A stretch of DNA of 12,522 nucleotides, from contig DENJ01000018.1 of the NCBI GenBank assembly GCA_002359635.1, positions 5,133 through 17,654 on the forward strand, read 5' to 3'. Positions within the stretch are counted from its first letter, which is position 1. Every line of letters starts with the position of its first letter. Made by a program: the position numbers and the translations under genes. Of the stretch, positions 1 through 7,499 are shown piece by piece. A model generated the notes under the pieces. It was not told the origin of the DNA and searched no databases. It was given only the letters and a program-made list of their open reading frames with translations. Origin of the DNA: Burkholderiales bacterium UBA2647. Lineage in GTDB: Bacteria; Pseudomonadota; Gammaproteobacteria; Burkholderiales; Burkholderiaceae_E.

Positions 1-2612
1 ATCAGTCCCAGTCGGAGTCCAAGGAACTCAAAAAGCATCAGAAATTGATGCACTACGAAAATCAGCAACTCCACCGTGAAGTTGCATCACGCGAATATAC
101 GATCCATGCTTTGCGCAACTCGATCTCGTGGAGGGCTAGCGCCCCGATTCGCTGGTTCGGGCGATTGTCACGAATCGTACTCAAGCAGGCTTATCCCGTT
201 TTGAAAGGCATCCTGAAGCCCGCCGCTTCAGCGCTGGGCATTCCTCATCCGCGGCTCTGGCTTCGACAGCGCTTCGCTCGCGATCGAAAGCTTGACGATC
301 GCAAAGCCCAGAACGGCCCCCTTCAACCTGCGGCAAACACAAGTCCAAGCCTTGAGCCTGTTTCGAAAGCGGCAATCAAGGCTCAGGCCCAAGCTGAGTT
401 GCGACACTGGCTAGCCGGCAGCGATCAACTCGACTTTCGTCCGCTCAAAGCGACAGGATCGGGGGCGACCTCAAGCGGTATCAGCATCGTTGTGGTGCTT
501 TTTAATCAAGCGGGCTTGACCAAGCGTTGCCTTGATTCGCTGCTGGCTCACGGGCAAGGATCTGAAATTCTGATCGATCTCGAATTGATCATCGTTGATA
601 ACGCATCAGACGATGAAACTGCGCTCTTGCTCGCCCGCATTGAGGGGGCAGAAATCATTCGTAACCCCGATAACCTCGGCTTTTTGCGCGCCGCTAACGC
701 AGCCGCCCAACGAGCCAGTAAGGATTTCTTGCTTTTTCTCAATAACGATGCAGAGCTCTTACCAGGTAGCCTTGAGGCCGCATTAAGGCGCATACGATCG
801 GACGACAAGATTCAAGCGGTCGGTGGTCCGGTCATTTTATTCGACGGCTGCTTGCAAGAGGCAGGTAACATTATCTGGAACGATGCCTCCTGCCTGGGTT
901 ATGGTCGGGGATGCGCGCCTGATGCCGATGAGTTTCAGCACCAACGCTACGTGGACTATGTGTCTGGCGCTTTCCTTCTTACCTACAGAGCCCGTTTTTT
1001 GGACATGGGCAGTTTCAGTGAGCGCTTCGCTCCAGCCTATTACGAGGAGAGCGACTATTGCGCAAGGCTGTGGCAGAGTGGTTTTCGCGTGGCATACGAC
1101 CCGCTTGCAGCGATCCGACATCTCGAGTTTGCATCGAGCAGTTCGAGCGACTGGGCGATCGCGCAGCAGCAAAAAAACCAAACACTGTTTCAAGCCCTGC
1201 ACGCTGATTGGTTAACTGGGCAAGCCAAGCTGAGGACGCAGAGCCGAGGCAATTCAGGTTCGATCGCGTCCGACGTGGCGCTCAAGGGTCTGATTCTCCG
1301 TGCCCGCGCCCGACCGCCAGGCGTACGGGTAAGTTGGATGAAAGCCGGGTTGCGACGCGTTTTTGAAAAGGCTGAAAGTTGCCCGCGAGTCCTTGTGCTT
1401 GATGATCGCGTACCCCATGCCCATTTAGGTTCGGGTTTTCCTCGCAGCAGGGATGTGCTTAAAAGCCTAGACGCGCTTGGCTGCCATGTGTGCTTCTATC
1501 CGGTCACCATGCCCCATGATGATTGGTCAGCAATTCGTGAAAGTTTGCCCCCCACCGTCGAAGTCGCCCTGAACCGGGGCGTTGTCGGTCTTGAGGCTTT
1601 TTTGCTTGAGCGCATTGACTGGTTCTCACACCTGCTGATAAGCCGACCCCATAACATGGCAATCTTTCGACCGATCTGGGAAAAGCATCGTTCACTTTTT
1701 AATAATGCCCACATAATCTACGATGCTGAGGCGATTTTTACGTTCCGAGACGCCTCCCTTGCCAAACTCAAGGGCGAGATCCTCGGTGCGGACCACGTTC
1801 AATCGCAGCTCCACAAAGAACTTCAACTGGCGTCAGGCGTTGATTGCGTGACTGCGGTATCCGAGGCCGAGGCCAACGCGTTCAGGACCGTACTGACGGG
1901 AAACGATCAGCACGTGAAGCGCAACCGCAGCGATGCCCCTGATGCGCCATCTGCTGAAGCCGGTGGGCCATTACGCAAGCCAAGCGTGCAGGTCCTTGGA
2001 CATCTGATCGAACCGCGGCCAAGTCTGAAGCCATTCCACCTGCGAGACGGGGTCCTTTTTGTTGGAGCCTTATACGAGGACAACACACCCAATGCTGAGA
2101 GCCTGATTTGGTTCATCGATTCGGTCTTACCGCTTCTGCAGGCAAAGTGGAAGGCGCACAGCGGTGCGGAGATTACGCTTGATATTGTCGGGCTTTGCAA
2201 GGCGCCGGGCCTGTGGGCGCGGAGAAATGCATCGATCCGACTGCATGGCGTAGTAGGCGACCTCAGCGAGTTTTTCAATGACGCCAAAATCTTTATCGTG
2301 CCCACGCGATTTGCCGCAGGCATTCCTCACAAAGCCCACGAAGCAGCAGCTCGCGGGCTTCCGATGGTTGTCAGCAGCCTGATTGCCGGGCAACTCGGCT
2401 GGGATCATCAGCTTGTCAAGATTGCAGACGCAGCGGAAGATTTTGCGCAGGCCTGTTTCGATGTTCTAACCGATGCCGATCGTTGGGACTTTCAGCGGCA
2501 TGCTTGTCTAAAACGGGTGGCTGAGGAATGCAGCGCGGCAAAGTTCGAGCAAGCGATGCTTGAGGCCTTGGGGTTTCCGATTGACGATTTAAATGCCGAA
2601 ACTTTTAAATGA
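1..2612 (+). CDS. Large two-domain glycosyltransferase (GT2 + GT4-like), 5'-truncated by the window
   Basis: The frame is open to the left edge (first whole codon at base 3), so the TTG at 45 and ATG at 48 are probably internal; 869 residues are visible. The charged, Gln/Lys/Glu-rich N-terminus looks like the end of a coiled coil and leads into NSISWRASAPIRW, the SWR-x-(T/A)-P-(L/I)-R linker common in large polysaccharide glycosyltransferases. Counting from base 45, a GT2 domain covers about 146-375: ISIVVVLFNQ, DNASDDE near 185, NNDAE (the DxD-type metal/nucleotide site) near 233, EESDYC near 334. A GT4-like domain runs from about 447 (PRVLVLDD) to the end, with FVGALYEDNTPNAESL and AAGIPHKAHEAAARGLP, a C-terminal GT-B donor-site pattern. 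Two active domains would let one cytoplasmic protein add two successive sugars. Donor and acceptor cannot be told from sequence. manC follows 70 bases downstream on the same strand. Confidence 0.9.
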   Translation, partial: QSQSESKELKKHQKLMHYENQQLHREVASREYTIHALRNSISWRASAPIRWFGRLSRIVLKQAYPVLKGILKPAASALGIPHPRLWLRQRFARDRKLDDRKAQNGPLQPAANTSPSLEPVSKAAIKAQAQAELRHWLAGSDQLDFRPLKATGSGATSSGISIVVVLFNQAGLTKRCLDSLLAHGQGSEILIDLELIIVDNASDDETALLLARIEGAEIIRNPDNLGFLRAANAAAQRASKDFLLFLNNDAELLPGSLEAALRRIRSDDKIQAVGGPVILFDGCLQEAGNIIWNDASCLGYGRGCAPDADEFQHQRYVDYVSGAFLLTYRARFLDMGSFSERFAPAYYEESDYCARLWQSGFRVAYDPLAAIRHLEFASSSSSDWAIAQQQKNQTLFQALHADWLTGQAKLRTQSRGNSGSIASDVALKGLILRARARPPGVRVSWMKAGLRRVFEKAESCPRVLVLDDRVPHAHLGSGFPRSRDVLKSLDALGCHVCFYPVTMPHDDWSAIRESLPPTVEVALNRGVVGLEAFLLERIDWFSHLLISRPHNMAIFRPIWEKHRSLFNNAHIIYDAEAIFTFRDASLAKLKGEILGADHVQSQLHKELQLASGVDCVTAVSEAEANAFRTVLTGNDQHVKRNRSDAPDAPSAEAGGPLRKPSVQVLGHLIEPRPSLKPFHLRDGVLFVGALYEDNTPNAESLIWFIDSVLPLLQAKWKAHSGAEITLDIVGLCKAPGLWARRNASIRLHGVVGDLSEFFNDAKIFIVPTRFAAGIPHKAHEAAARGLPMVVSSLIAGQLGWDHQLVKIADAAEDFAQACFDVLTDADRWDFQRHACLKRVAEECSAAKFEQAMLEALGFPIDDLNAETFK

Positions 2613-2670
2613 CAAAACTAATACTGAGCGTTTCAGCCACCCCAGTCGAGCAGCAAGGCAACTGCTATAA

Positions 2671-2676
2671 AAAAGG
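2671..2676 (+). promoter_or_regulatory. Ribosome binding site of manC
   Basis: AAAAGG lies six bases before the ATG at 2683, a reasonable Shine-Dalgarno match and spacing. It supports 2683 as the start. Most other starts in this window have poor Shine-Dalgarno matches, so this one stands out. Confidence 0.5.
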
Positions 2677-2682
2677 TTAAGC

Positions 2683-4116
2683 ATGACGTCCCTTATCCAT
2701 TCTGTGATCCTGTGCGGCGGCAGTGGTACGCGCCTTTGGCCACTTTCACGCCAACAGTTCCCAAAACAGTTTGTTCCGCTGATTGAAGGCAAGAGTCTTT
2801 TGAGCTTAAGTGCTCAGCGGATTGAATCGTTGGGCAAGAACATCACCTTGGTTACAGGACAGGCGCATCGATTTTTGGCGCGTGATGCCCTGCGACAGCT
2901 TGGCCTGAACGCCTATTTAATCCTCGAACCAGCAGGCCGAAATACCGCGCCCGCGATGGCTGCAGCCGCGCTTGATGCTCAAAGCAGATATCCGTCGGTT
3001 GATCCGCTGCTGTTGTTCATTCCGGCAGATAACTACATTCCTGACGCGCAAGCGTTTTGCGCAGTCATCAGAGCTGGGACTGAGCGTGCTGAGAAGGGGT
3101 GGTGGGTGATTGCCGGCGTGCCACCCAGCTACCCTGCCACCGGCTATGGTTATATTGCCGCGAGAAGCCGCCTCGATGCGGCGAGCAGCGCGACCGATCC
3201 GAGTCTCAAGGTCGATCGCTTTATCGAAAAACCGGCGATGGATGCGGCGGTCCAGATGATTCTCGAAGGCCATCACTATTGGAACGCCGGTATTTTTCTG
3301 GTGAAGGCTTCGATTCTGCTCAAGAGCTTGGAAAGCTACTGTCCGGGCATGCTCGACACCGTCAGCGCTTCCCTTGATTCGCTCAATGCGGACGGCGACC
3401 GACCTTTGAATGCGAAGTTTCTCGAGGCTCAGAACATCAGCATCGATTACGCGGTTCTCGAAAAACATCCAGAAGTTGCCATGATCCCCTTTCATGGCGC
3501 ATGGAGCGACGTTGGCAGCTGGACTGCGGTCGCCGCGCTGAGCGCCGAAGCGGATCATCACGGCAATCGTTGCTTGGGAGAGGCCTATCCGTTAGTTGGT
3601 TCGCAAAATAATTTCATTCATGCCTTGCACAGGCCCGTTGTGACCGTTTCGGTTGAGAATCTCCTGGTGATTGATACACCCGACGCCCTGCTTGTTGCCC
3701 ATCGCGATGCAGCCGAGCGTGTCAAGGATGCAGTTGCCGAACTTGATCACCGTGCACTCGCTCAGGTTTCGAATCATCGCCAGGTTGCACGCCCTTGGGG
3801 AAGTTACGATTCAATCGATGCGGGCGATCGTTTTTTGGTCAAACGCATCATTGTCAATCCTGGTGCATCGCTTTCGCTACAAATGCATCACCACCGTGCT
3901 GAGCACTGGATTGTCGTCAAAGGGACGGCCAAAGTGACCAAGGGTGAAGAAATCTTTTTGCTGGGTGAAAACGAATCGACCTTTATCCCTCTTGGCATCA
4001 AGCACCGCTTGGAAAACCCGGGAATCGTTCCCCTCGAAATGATCGAGGTTCAGTCGGGCAGTTACTTGAGCGAGGATGACATCGTACGCTTTTCGGACCA
4101 ATACGGGAGGGCCTAG
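2683..4116 (+). CDS. manC: Mannose-1-phosphate guanylyltransferase / mannose-6-phosphate isomerase (type II PMI)
   Basis: Bifunctional cytoplasmic enzyme of GDP-mannose synthesis: it isomerises fructose-6-phosphate to mannose-6-phosphate and joins mannose-1-phosphate to GTP (ManC/AlgA/CpsB/XanB family). The 477 residues match the usual length. The N-terminal nucleotidyltransferase domain starts with LCGGSGTRLWPLSRQQFPKQ (residues 10-29), the pyrophosphorylase signature; FIEKP near 180 and HYWNAGIFLV fit the sugar-binding site. The C-terminal cupin isomerase domain (about 350-470) has RPWGSYD, then QMHHHRAEHW near 401-410, the metal-binding motif, and EVQSGSYLSEDDIVR near the end. No phosphomannomutase is present to supply mannose-1-phosphate, so that step must be encoded elsewhere. 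GDP-mannose may be used directly or converted to GDP-rhamnose or fucose by enzymes outside the window. Its stop overlaps that of the convergent glycosyltransferase gene. Confidence 0.96.
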   Translation: MTSLIHSVILCGGSGTRLWPLSRQQFPKQFVPLIEGKSLLSLSAQRIESLGKNITLVTGQAHRFLARDALRQLGLNAYLILEPAGRNTAPAMAAAALDAQSRYPSVDPLLLFIPADNYIPDAQAFCAVIRAGTERAEKGWWVIAGVPPSYPATGYGYIAARSRLDAASSATDPSLKVDRFIEKPAMDAAVQMILEGHHYWNAGIFLVKASILLKSLESYCPGMLDTVSASLDSLNADGDRPLNAKFLEAQNISIDYAVLEKHPEVAMIPFHGAWSDVGSWTAVAALSAEADHHGNRCLGEAYPLVGSQNNFIHALHRPVVTVSVENLLVIDTPDALLVAHRDAAERVKDAVAELDHRALAQVSNHRQVARPWGSYDSIDAGDRFLVKRIIVNPGASLSLQMHHHRAEHWIVVKGTAKVTKGEEIFLLGENESTFIPLGIKHRLENPGIVPLEMIEVQSGSYLSEDDIVRFSDQYGRA

Positions 4117-5093
4117 AATTTACCAAGCACCAGGGCAGCCCGAAGGCTTAAATTTTCGGCCCGGGTTTGCCGATAAAACCCGCCCCTTTTGAGCAGTTGC
4201 AGGCGCTCAATTGCGCTTTGCGCATGCAACATCCGCTCAAAAATTAAGAACTGTTCTACCGCTTCAGGACCGAAAACCGATGGGTGGCGTCGCATGACCT
4301 CATTGAGGCGCATCAAATGCACCCGATTCCAGTTCGCAAATCCGCCACGAAGCATAAACGACAATCGTTTTGCCCGGTCTGACCAGCCCGAGGCGGCACC
4401 GATGACATTGCCTGGGTGTTGACGGTACAAGACACTTGGTTGATCGCTATAGAAAATTCTTGCGCCACAAGCTGACATCAGCAGGTAACACCACCAGTCA
4501 TGCATCACAAGCGGCAAATTGGTCTCGGTCTGAGTTAACAAATCAAGCGCTGCTCGGTTGAGCATCAGCGTGTTTCCACGGATCATGTTTTGAACCAAAG
4601 CGTTGCCAAAACCCAGCGGCTTGCCCGGCGACAGGCTGCGACTTTGCGAATGCCTCGAAGCTTGACCGTTCCAGAAATGAACCGCAGAACACCAAAGGGC
4701 GGCACGACTGCGGTCAATCTGATGCATATCGCTGAGTGCCGAACTCAGCTTTGTTGGCAGCCAAATATCATCCTGATCGGCAAGCGCAATGTATTGGGCA
4801 TCAGACTCACCCGCTGCGATGCGTCGATTTGCTTCGCTTAGCAAAAACATGAAATTTGCTGCGGCTCCTTGTCGCGGGCCTTTGAGCAACGACCAGTGAT
4901 GCGTCCGCAAAGCCGGCATGGCCATCGCTGCTCGGATACGTTCAAGCGTTCGGTCGTCTGATCCGTCGTCCGCAATCAAAAGCGCCCAGGATTGGTGTTG
5001 CTGCGCGGCGAACGACTCGATTTGCTCCTCAACAAAGCGCTCGCCCTGATAAGTGGCCATCAGAATAAGTACTGAGGGCTTCGCTTCAAGCAT
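4113..5093 (-). CDS. GT2 family glycosyltransferase, probably a rhamnosyltransferase
   Basis: A 326-residue GT-A fold glycosyltransferase acting on the cytoplasmic face of the inner membrane. N-terminal VLILMATYQGERFVEEQIES (residues 8-27) and ADDGSDDRT (41-49) form the nucleotide-binding half; ALADQDDIWLPTKL (104-117) contains the DQDD metal/donor motif of the branch that includes RgpB- and WfgS-like enzymes, many of them rhamnosyltransferases. It is the last gene of the rml operon: its ATG lies six bases after the rmlD stop, with only a weak AAGCGG-like Shine-Dalgarno, so translation is probably coupled. The location behind the dTDP-rhamnose genes supports, but does not prove, dTDP-L-rhamnose as donor; galactosyl or glucosyl transfer remains possible. 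No transmembrane helix is evident. The stop codon (4113-4115) interlocks with that of manC. Confidence 0.88.
   Translation of the reverse strand: MLEAKPSVLILMATYQGERFVEEQIESFAAQQHQSWALLIADDGSDDRTLERIRAAMAMPALRTHHWSLLKGPRQGAAANFMFLLSEANRRIAAGESDAQYIALADQDDIWLPTKLSSALSDMHQIDRSRAALWCSAVHFWNGQASRHSQSRSLSPGKPLGFGNALVQNMIRGNTLMLNRAALDLLTQTETNLPLVMHDWWCYLLMSACGARIFYSDQPSVLYRQHPGNVIGAASGWSDRAKRLSFMLRGGFANWNRVHLMRLNEVMRRHPSVFGPEAVEQFLIFERMLHAQSAIERLQLLKRGGFYRQTRAENLSLRAALVLGKF
4162..4190 (+). terminator. Possible intrinsic terminator for manC inside the opposing gene
   Basis: CGGGTTT (4162-4168) and AAACCCG (4176-4182) form a perfect 7-bp stem with a 7-nt loop, followed by CCCC and then TTTT (4187-4190). 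It begins 46 bases after the manC stop and lies in the 3' coding end of the opposite-strand glycosyltransferase gene, the only place available because the two genes leave no spacer. Weaknesses: the U tract is only four bases and is separated from the stem by four Cs. It reads as a terminator only in the plus direction. Confidence 0.3.
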
Positions 5094-5099
5094 TGCCGC

Positions 5100-6014
5100 T
5101 TAGGGGACCTGCGAGGGAACTGGCTCTTTCTCGAGAATCCGATCGAGTACAGGGTCTAATACCTGCTGGTAATGCGGCAGTTGCTCCAAACCAAACACCT
5201 GCTTCCAGCGGCCGGTATCAAGACATGAGTTTCGTGGGCGTGCCGCTGCAAGGGGGTACTGATCAGTTGTGATGGCCTCAAGAGCACTTGCTCTCACCCG
5301 GAGTATCGATTGCCAACGACGATGCAACTGAGCCTTCTCAAGAATATGTTTCGCATAACGATACCAATCGGTTTGTCCGGCTGGAACCAGGTGAAAGAGG
5401 CCTCTCGGGCCCTTATCGTTGAGTCTCAATGCGCTAGCGATCTGCGCAACCAGAAATGGCGTGGGGGTTGGAACACCGCGTTGATCCTCGACAACCCGTA
5501 GCTCAGATCGCGTGCATGCCAGTCGAAGGATGGACTTTGCAAAATTCTGTCCTTGTTCGCCAATAAGCCAGGTACTTCTCAAAACCAAAGCATTTGCCCC
5601 GCTTTCAAGAATCGCGAGCTCGCCGGCGCGTTTGCTTGCCCCATACACGCTCAATGGCGCCGGCGGATCCGACTCTTGATAGGCTTGACTTGAATGACCG
5701 TCGAAAACATAGTCGCTTGAAATGTGAATCAGCAAAGCCTTCGCTACAAGCTTTGCAAGCTGGGACGGAAAATCGGCATTGATCCGAAACGCAAGTTCCC
5801 GCTCCTGCTCGGCGCGGTCCACCGCGGTGTAAGCAATCGCATTGATGACCACGTCGGGCTGATATCGATCGAGTAGTTGATTTAAATCGTCTTTGATCGA
5901 CGGCGTCGCCGCATCTAGGCATGCACGGTCAACGCCGATCGCACCCGGCAGGTCCTTCACGCACTGCCAGCCTAGTTGCCCGTTCATACCGAAAACCAGG
6001 ATACGCATCGACAT
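5100..6014 (-). CDS. rmlD: dTDP-4-dehydrorhamnose reductase
   Basis: The last step of dTDP-L-rhamnose synthesis: NAD(P)H-dependent reduction of dTDP-4-dehydro-L-rhamnose. The 304 residues are typical. It is an extended short-chain dehydrogenase with FGMNGQLG (8-15) as the Rossmann glycine motif, AYTAVDRAE (61-69), HISSDYVFDG (97-106) and the catalytic pair Y124-x3-K128 in SVYGASKRAGE. The start could be the ATG at 6014 or the second ATG six bases on (6008); CAGGG upstream is spaced acceptably for either, and MRILVFG is a common family N-terminus. The ATG at 6014 lies 12 bases after the rmlC stop, so the two are cotranscribed. Confidence 0.95.
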   Translation of the reverse strand: MSMRILVFGMNGQLGWQCVKDLPGAIGVDRACLDAATPSIKDDLNQLLDRYQPDVVINAIAYTAVDRAEQERELAFRINADFPSQLAKLVAKALLIHISSDYVFDGHSSQAYQESDPPAPLSVYGASKRAGELAILESGANALVLRSTWLIGEQGQNFAKSILRLACTRSELRVVEDQRGVPTPTPFLVAQIASALRLNDKGPRGLFHLVPAGQTDWYRYAKHILEKAQLHRRWQSILRVRASALEAITTDQYPLAAARPRNSCLDTGRWKQVFGLEQLPHYQQVLDPVLDRILEKEPVPSQVP

Positions 6015-6026
6015 CAGGCCCTGAGT

Positions 6027-6605
6027 TCAAACGGCAAAGTTGGGTAATTCGCCTGCGATCTTTAAATCAGCAAGCGTTCGCGCGAACGCGTCCTTTGCCG
6101 CCAGCAGGGGATTGGGATCACGCAATCGCTCAAGCGGCCAGGCAATGCCAAGCGCAGGATCGTTCCAACGCAGGCTGCGTTCGTGTTCAGGAAACCAGTA
6201 GTCGGTGGTTTTATAGAGAAAGTCTGCGGATTCTGAAAGCACCAAAAAGCCGTGCGCAAAACCTGGCGGTATCCACAGCTGGCGATGATTCTCTGCACTC
6301 AACTCACAAGCCATCGACTGTCCAAAACTTGGCGAACCGATCCTGATATCGACAGCCACATCCCAGACCGAACCGCTTGTCACACGGACAAGCTTGCCTT
6401 GCGGTTGAACCCGCTGGTAGTGGAGTCCGCGCAACACGCCGTGGGATGAACGGGAGTGATTATCCTGCACGAAACGTAGGCTGGAGCCGGTCGCCGCCTG
6501 AAAGCTTCGTTCGTTCCAGCTCTCCAGAAAAAACCCCCGGCTATCGCCAAAGACCTTGGGTTCAAGAATCAGAAGCCCTTCAAGCGCGGTTTCGATCGCC
6601 TTCAT
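6027..6605 (-). CDS. rmlC: dTDP-4-dehydrorhamnose 3,5-epimerase
   Basis: The third step of dTDP-L-rhamnose synthesis: double epimerisation at C3 and C5 of dTDP-4-dehydro-6-deoxyglucose. At 192 residues it is slightly longer than the usual 180-185. Cupin-fold signatures: DSRGFFLESW (21-30), FVQDNHSRSSHGVLRGLHYQ (45-64) with His62 as the expected catalytic base, KLVRVTSGSVWDVAVDIR (71-88), IPPGFAHGF (112-120), and LYKTTDYW with a Tyr at 131 in the position of the catalytic acid. The start is three bases after the rmlA stop, with no strong Shine-Dalgarno, so translation probably relies on coupling. The 3' end of the gene carries a perfect 16-bp palindrome (6074-6089). Confidence 0.95.
   Translation of the reverse strand: MKAIETALEGLLILEPKVFGDSRGFFLESWNERSFQAATGSSLRFVQDNHSRSSHGVLRGLHYQRVQPQGKLVRVTSGSVWDVAVDIRIGSPSFGQSMACELSAENHRQLWIPPGFAHGFLVLSESADFLYKTTDYWFPEHERSLRWNDPALGIAWPLERLRDPNPLLAAKDAFARTLADLKIAGELPNFAV
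6074..6089. repeat. Perfect 16-bp palindrome in rmlC
   Basis: GCGTTCGCGCGAACGC is fully self-complementary over 16 bases, centred between 6081 and 6082. It encodes part of the rmlC C-terminus (AFART) and lies about 38 bases before the rmlC stop. It is not followed by a U tract on either strand, so it is not an intrinsic terminator. It may be coincidental in GC-rich coding sequence. Confidence 0.7.
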
Positions 6606-6608
6606 CGC

Positions 6609-7499
6609 TTACAGGACTTGCTGGCGCAGCAAGCGCATCAGGTATTGACCGTACTCATTTTTGAGCATCGGGGCGGCCAGACGCTCCACTTGCTGGGCAT
6701 CGATCCAGGCATTTCGGAAAGCAATTTCCTCAGGACAGGCGATTTTGAGTCCCTGCCGCTTTTCGATCGTCTGAACAAAACTGCTCGCTTCCATCAAGGA
6801 CTCATGGGTTCCGGTATCAAGCCAGGCGTAGCCTCTGCCGAGTACTTCGACCTTAAGTTGCCCATGTTCGAGGTAACGCTTGTTCACATCGGTGATTTCG
6901 AGTTCGCCGCGCGCAGAAGGCTTGATCGACGCAGCGATTTCACAAACCTGCTCGTCATAAAAATACAAACCGGTCACCGCGTAGTTGGACTGCGGTGCCT
7001 TGGGCTTTTCCTCCAGTGACACCGCACGTCCCATGCCATCGAAGGCTACAACCCCGTACCGCTCTGGATCGTTCACATGGTAGGCAAAAACCGTGGCGCC
7101 TTCGTGTTGGGCATCGGCCCTGTGTCCGGCCTTTTGCAAATCGTGTCCAAAAAATATGTTGTCGCCAAGGATTAAACTACTTAATCGGTTTGCGACAAAG
7201 GACCTCCCGATCACAAAGGCCTGCGCCAAACCGTCCGGTGAGGGCTGTATTGCATAACGGATTTGCATTCCCCATTGCGAACCATCACCGAGCAACTCCT
7301 GGAACCTGGGTGTGTCCATCGGGGTAGAAATCAGCAAGACATCGCGAATGCCTGAGAGCATCAGCGTGCTCAAGGGATAAAAGACCATCGGCTTGTCGTA
7401 GACAGGCAATAGCTGCTTGGACACCACCCTCGTTGCCGGGTAGAGCCGGGTTCCGGAGCCACCGGCAAGAATGATGCCGCATCGTTCGCGCACACTCAT
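6609..7499 (-). CDS. rmlA: Glucose-1-phosphate thymidylyltransferase
   Basis: The first committed step of dTDP-L-rhamnose synthesis: glucose-1-phosphate + dTTP gives dTDP-glucose and pyrophosphate. The 296 residues match the long RmlA/RfbA group. GIILAGGSGTRLYP (8-21) is the nucleotidyltransferase signature, with the conserved SKQLLPVYDKPM (27-38); LGDNIFFGH (111-119) holds the Asp that binds metal, and EEKPKAPQSNYAVTGLYFYD follows. The family is inhibited by dTDP-rhamnose. The ATG overlaps the rmlB stop in an ATGA (7496-7499), typical of translational coupling, and GGGGTG just upstream may serve as ribosome binding site. Confidence 0.97.
   Translation of the reverse strand: MSVRERCGIILAGGSGTRLYPATRVVSKQLLPVYDKPMVFYPLSTLMLSGIRDVLLISTPMDTPRFQELLGDGSQWGMQIRYAIQPSPDGLAQAFVIGRSFVANRLSSLILGDNIFFGHDLQKAGHRADAQHEGATVFAYHVNDPERYGVVAFDGMGRAVSLEEKPKAPQSNYAVTGLYFYDEQVCEIAASIKPSARGELEITDVNKRYLEHGQLKVEVLGRGYAWLDTGTHESLMEASSFVQTIEKRQGLKIACPEEIAFRNAWIDAQQVERLAAPMLKNEYGQYLMRLLRQQVL

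Noticed and set aside
1907..2323. A 138-codon minus-strand frame opposite the first glycosyltransferase
   Set aside because: It is fully inside the GT4 coding region, with shadow-like composition and no ribosome site or neighbour context.
2649..2671. AGCAG/CTGCT mini-hairpin followed by TATAAAAAA before manC, as terminator or promoter
   Set aside because: The stem is only five base pairs with an 8-base loop, the tail is A-rich and not U-rich, and a -10 box at 2666 would start transcription after the likely ribosome site.
2917..3561. A 214-codon open frame antisense to manC
   Set aside because: It lies wholly inside a strongly identified gene, its translation has no recognisable motif and is rich in Arg/His as expected for a shadow frame in GC-rich DNA.
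6618..7019. A 133-codon plus-strand frame opposite rmlA
   Set aside because: It mirrors conserved rmlA codons and has no independent protein motif.
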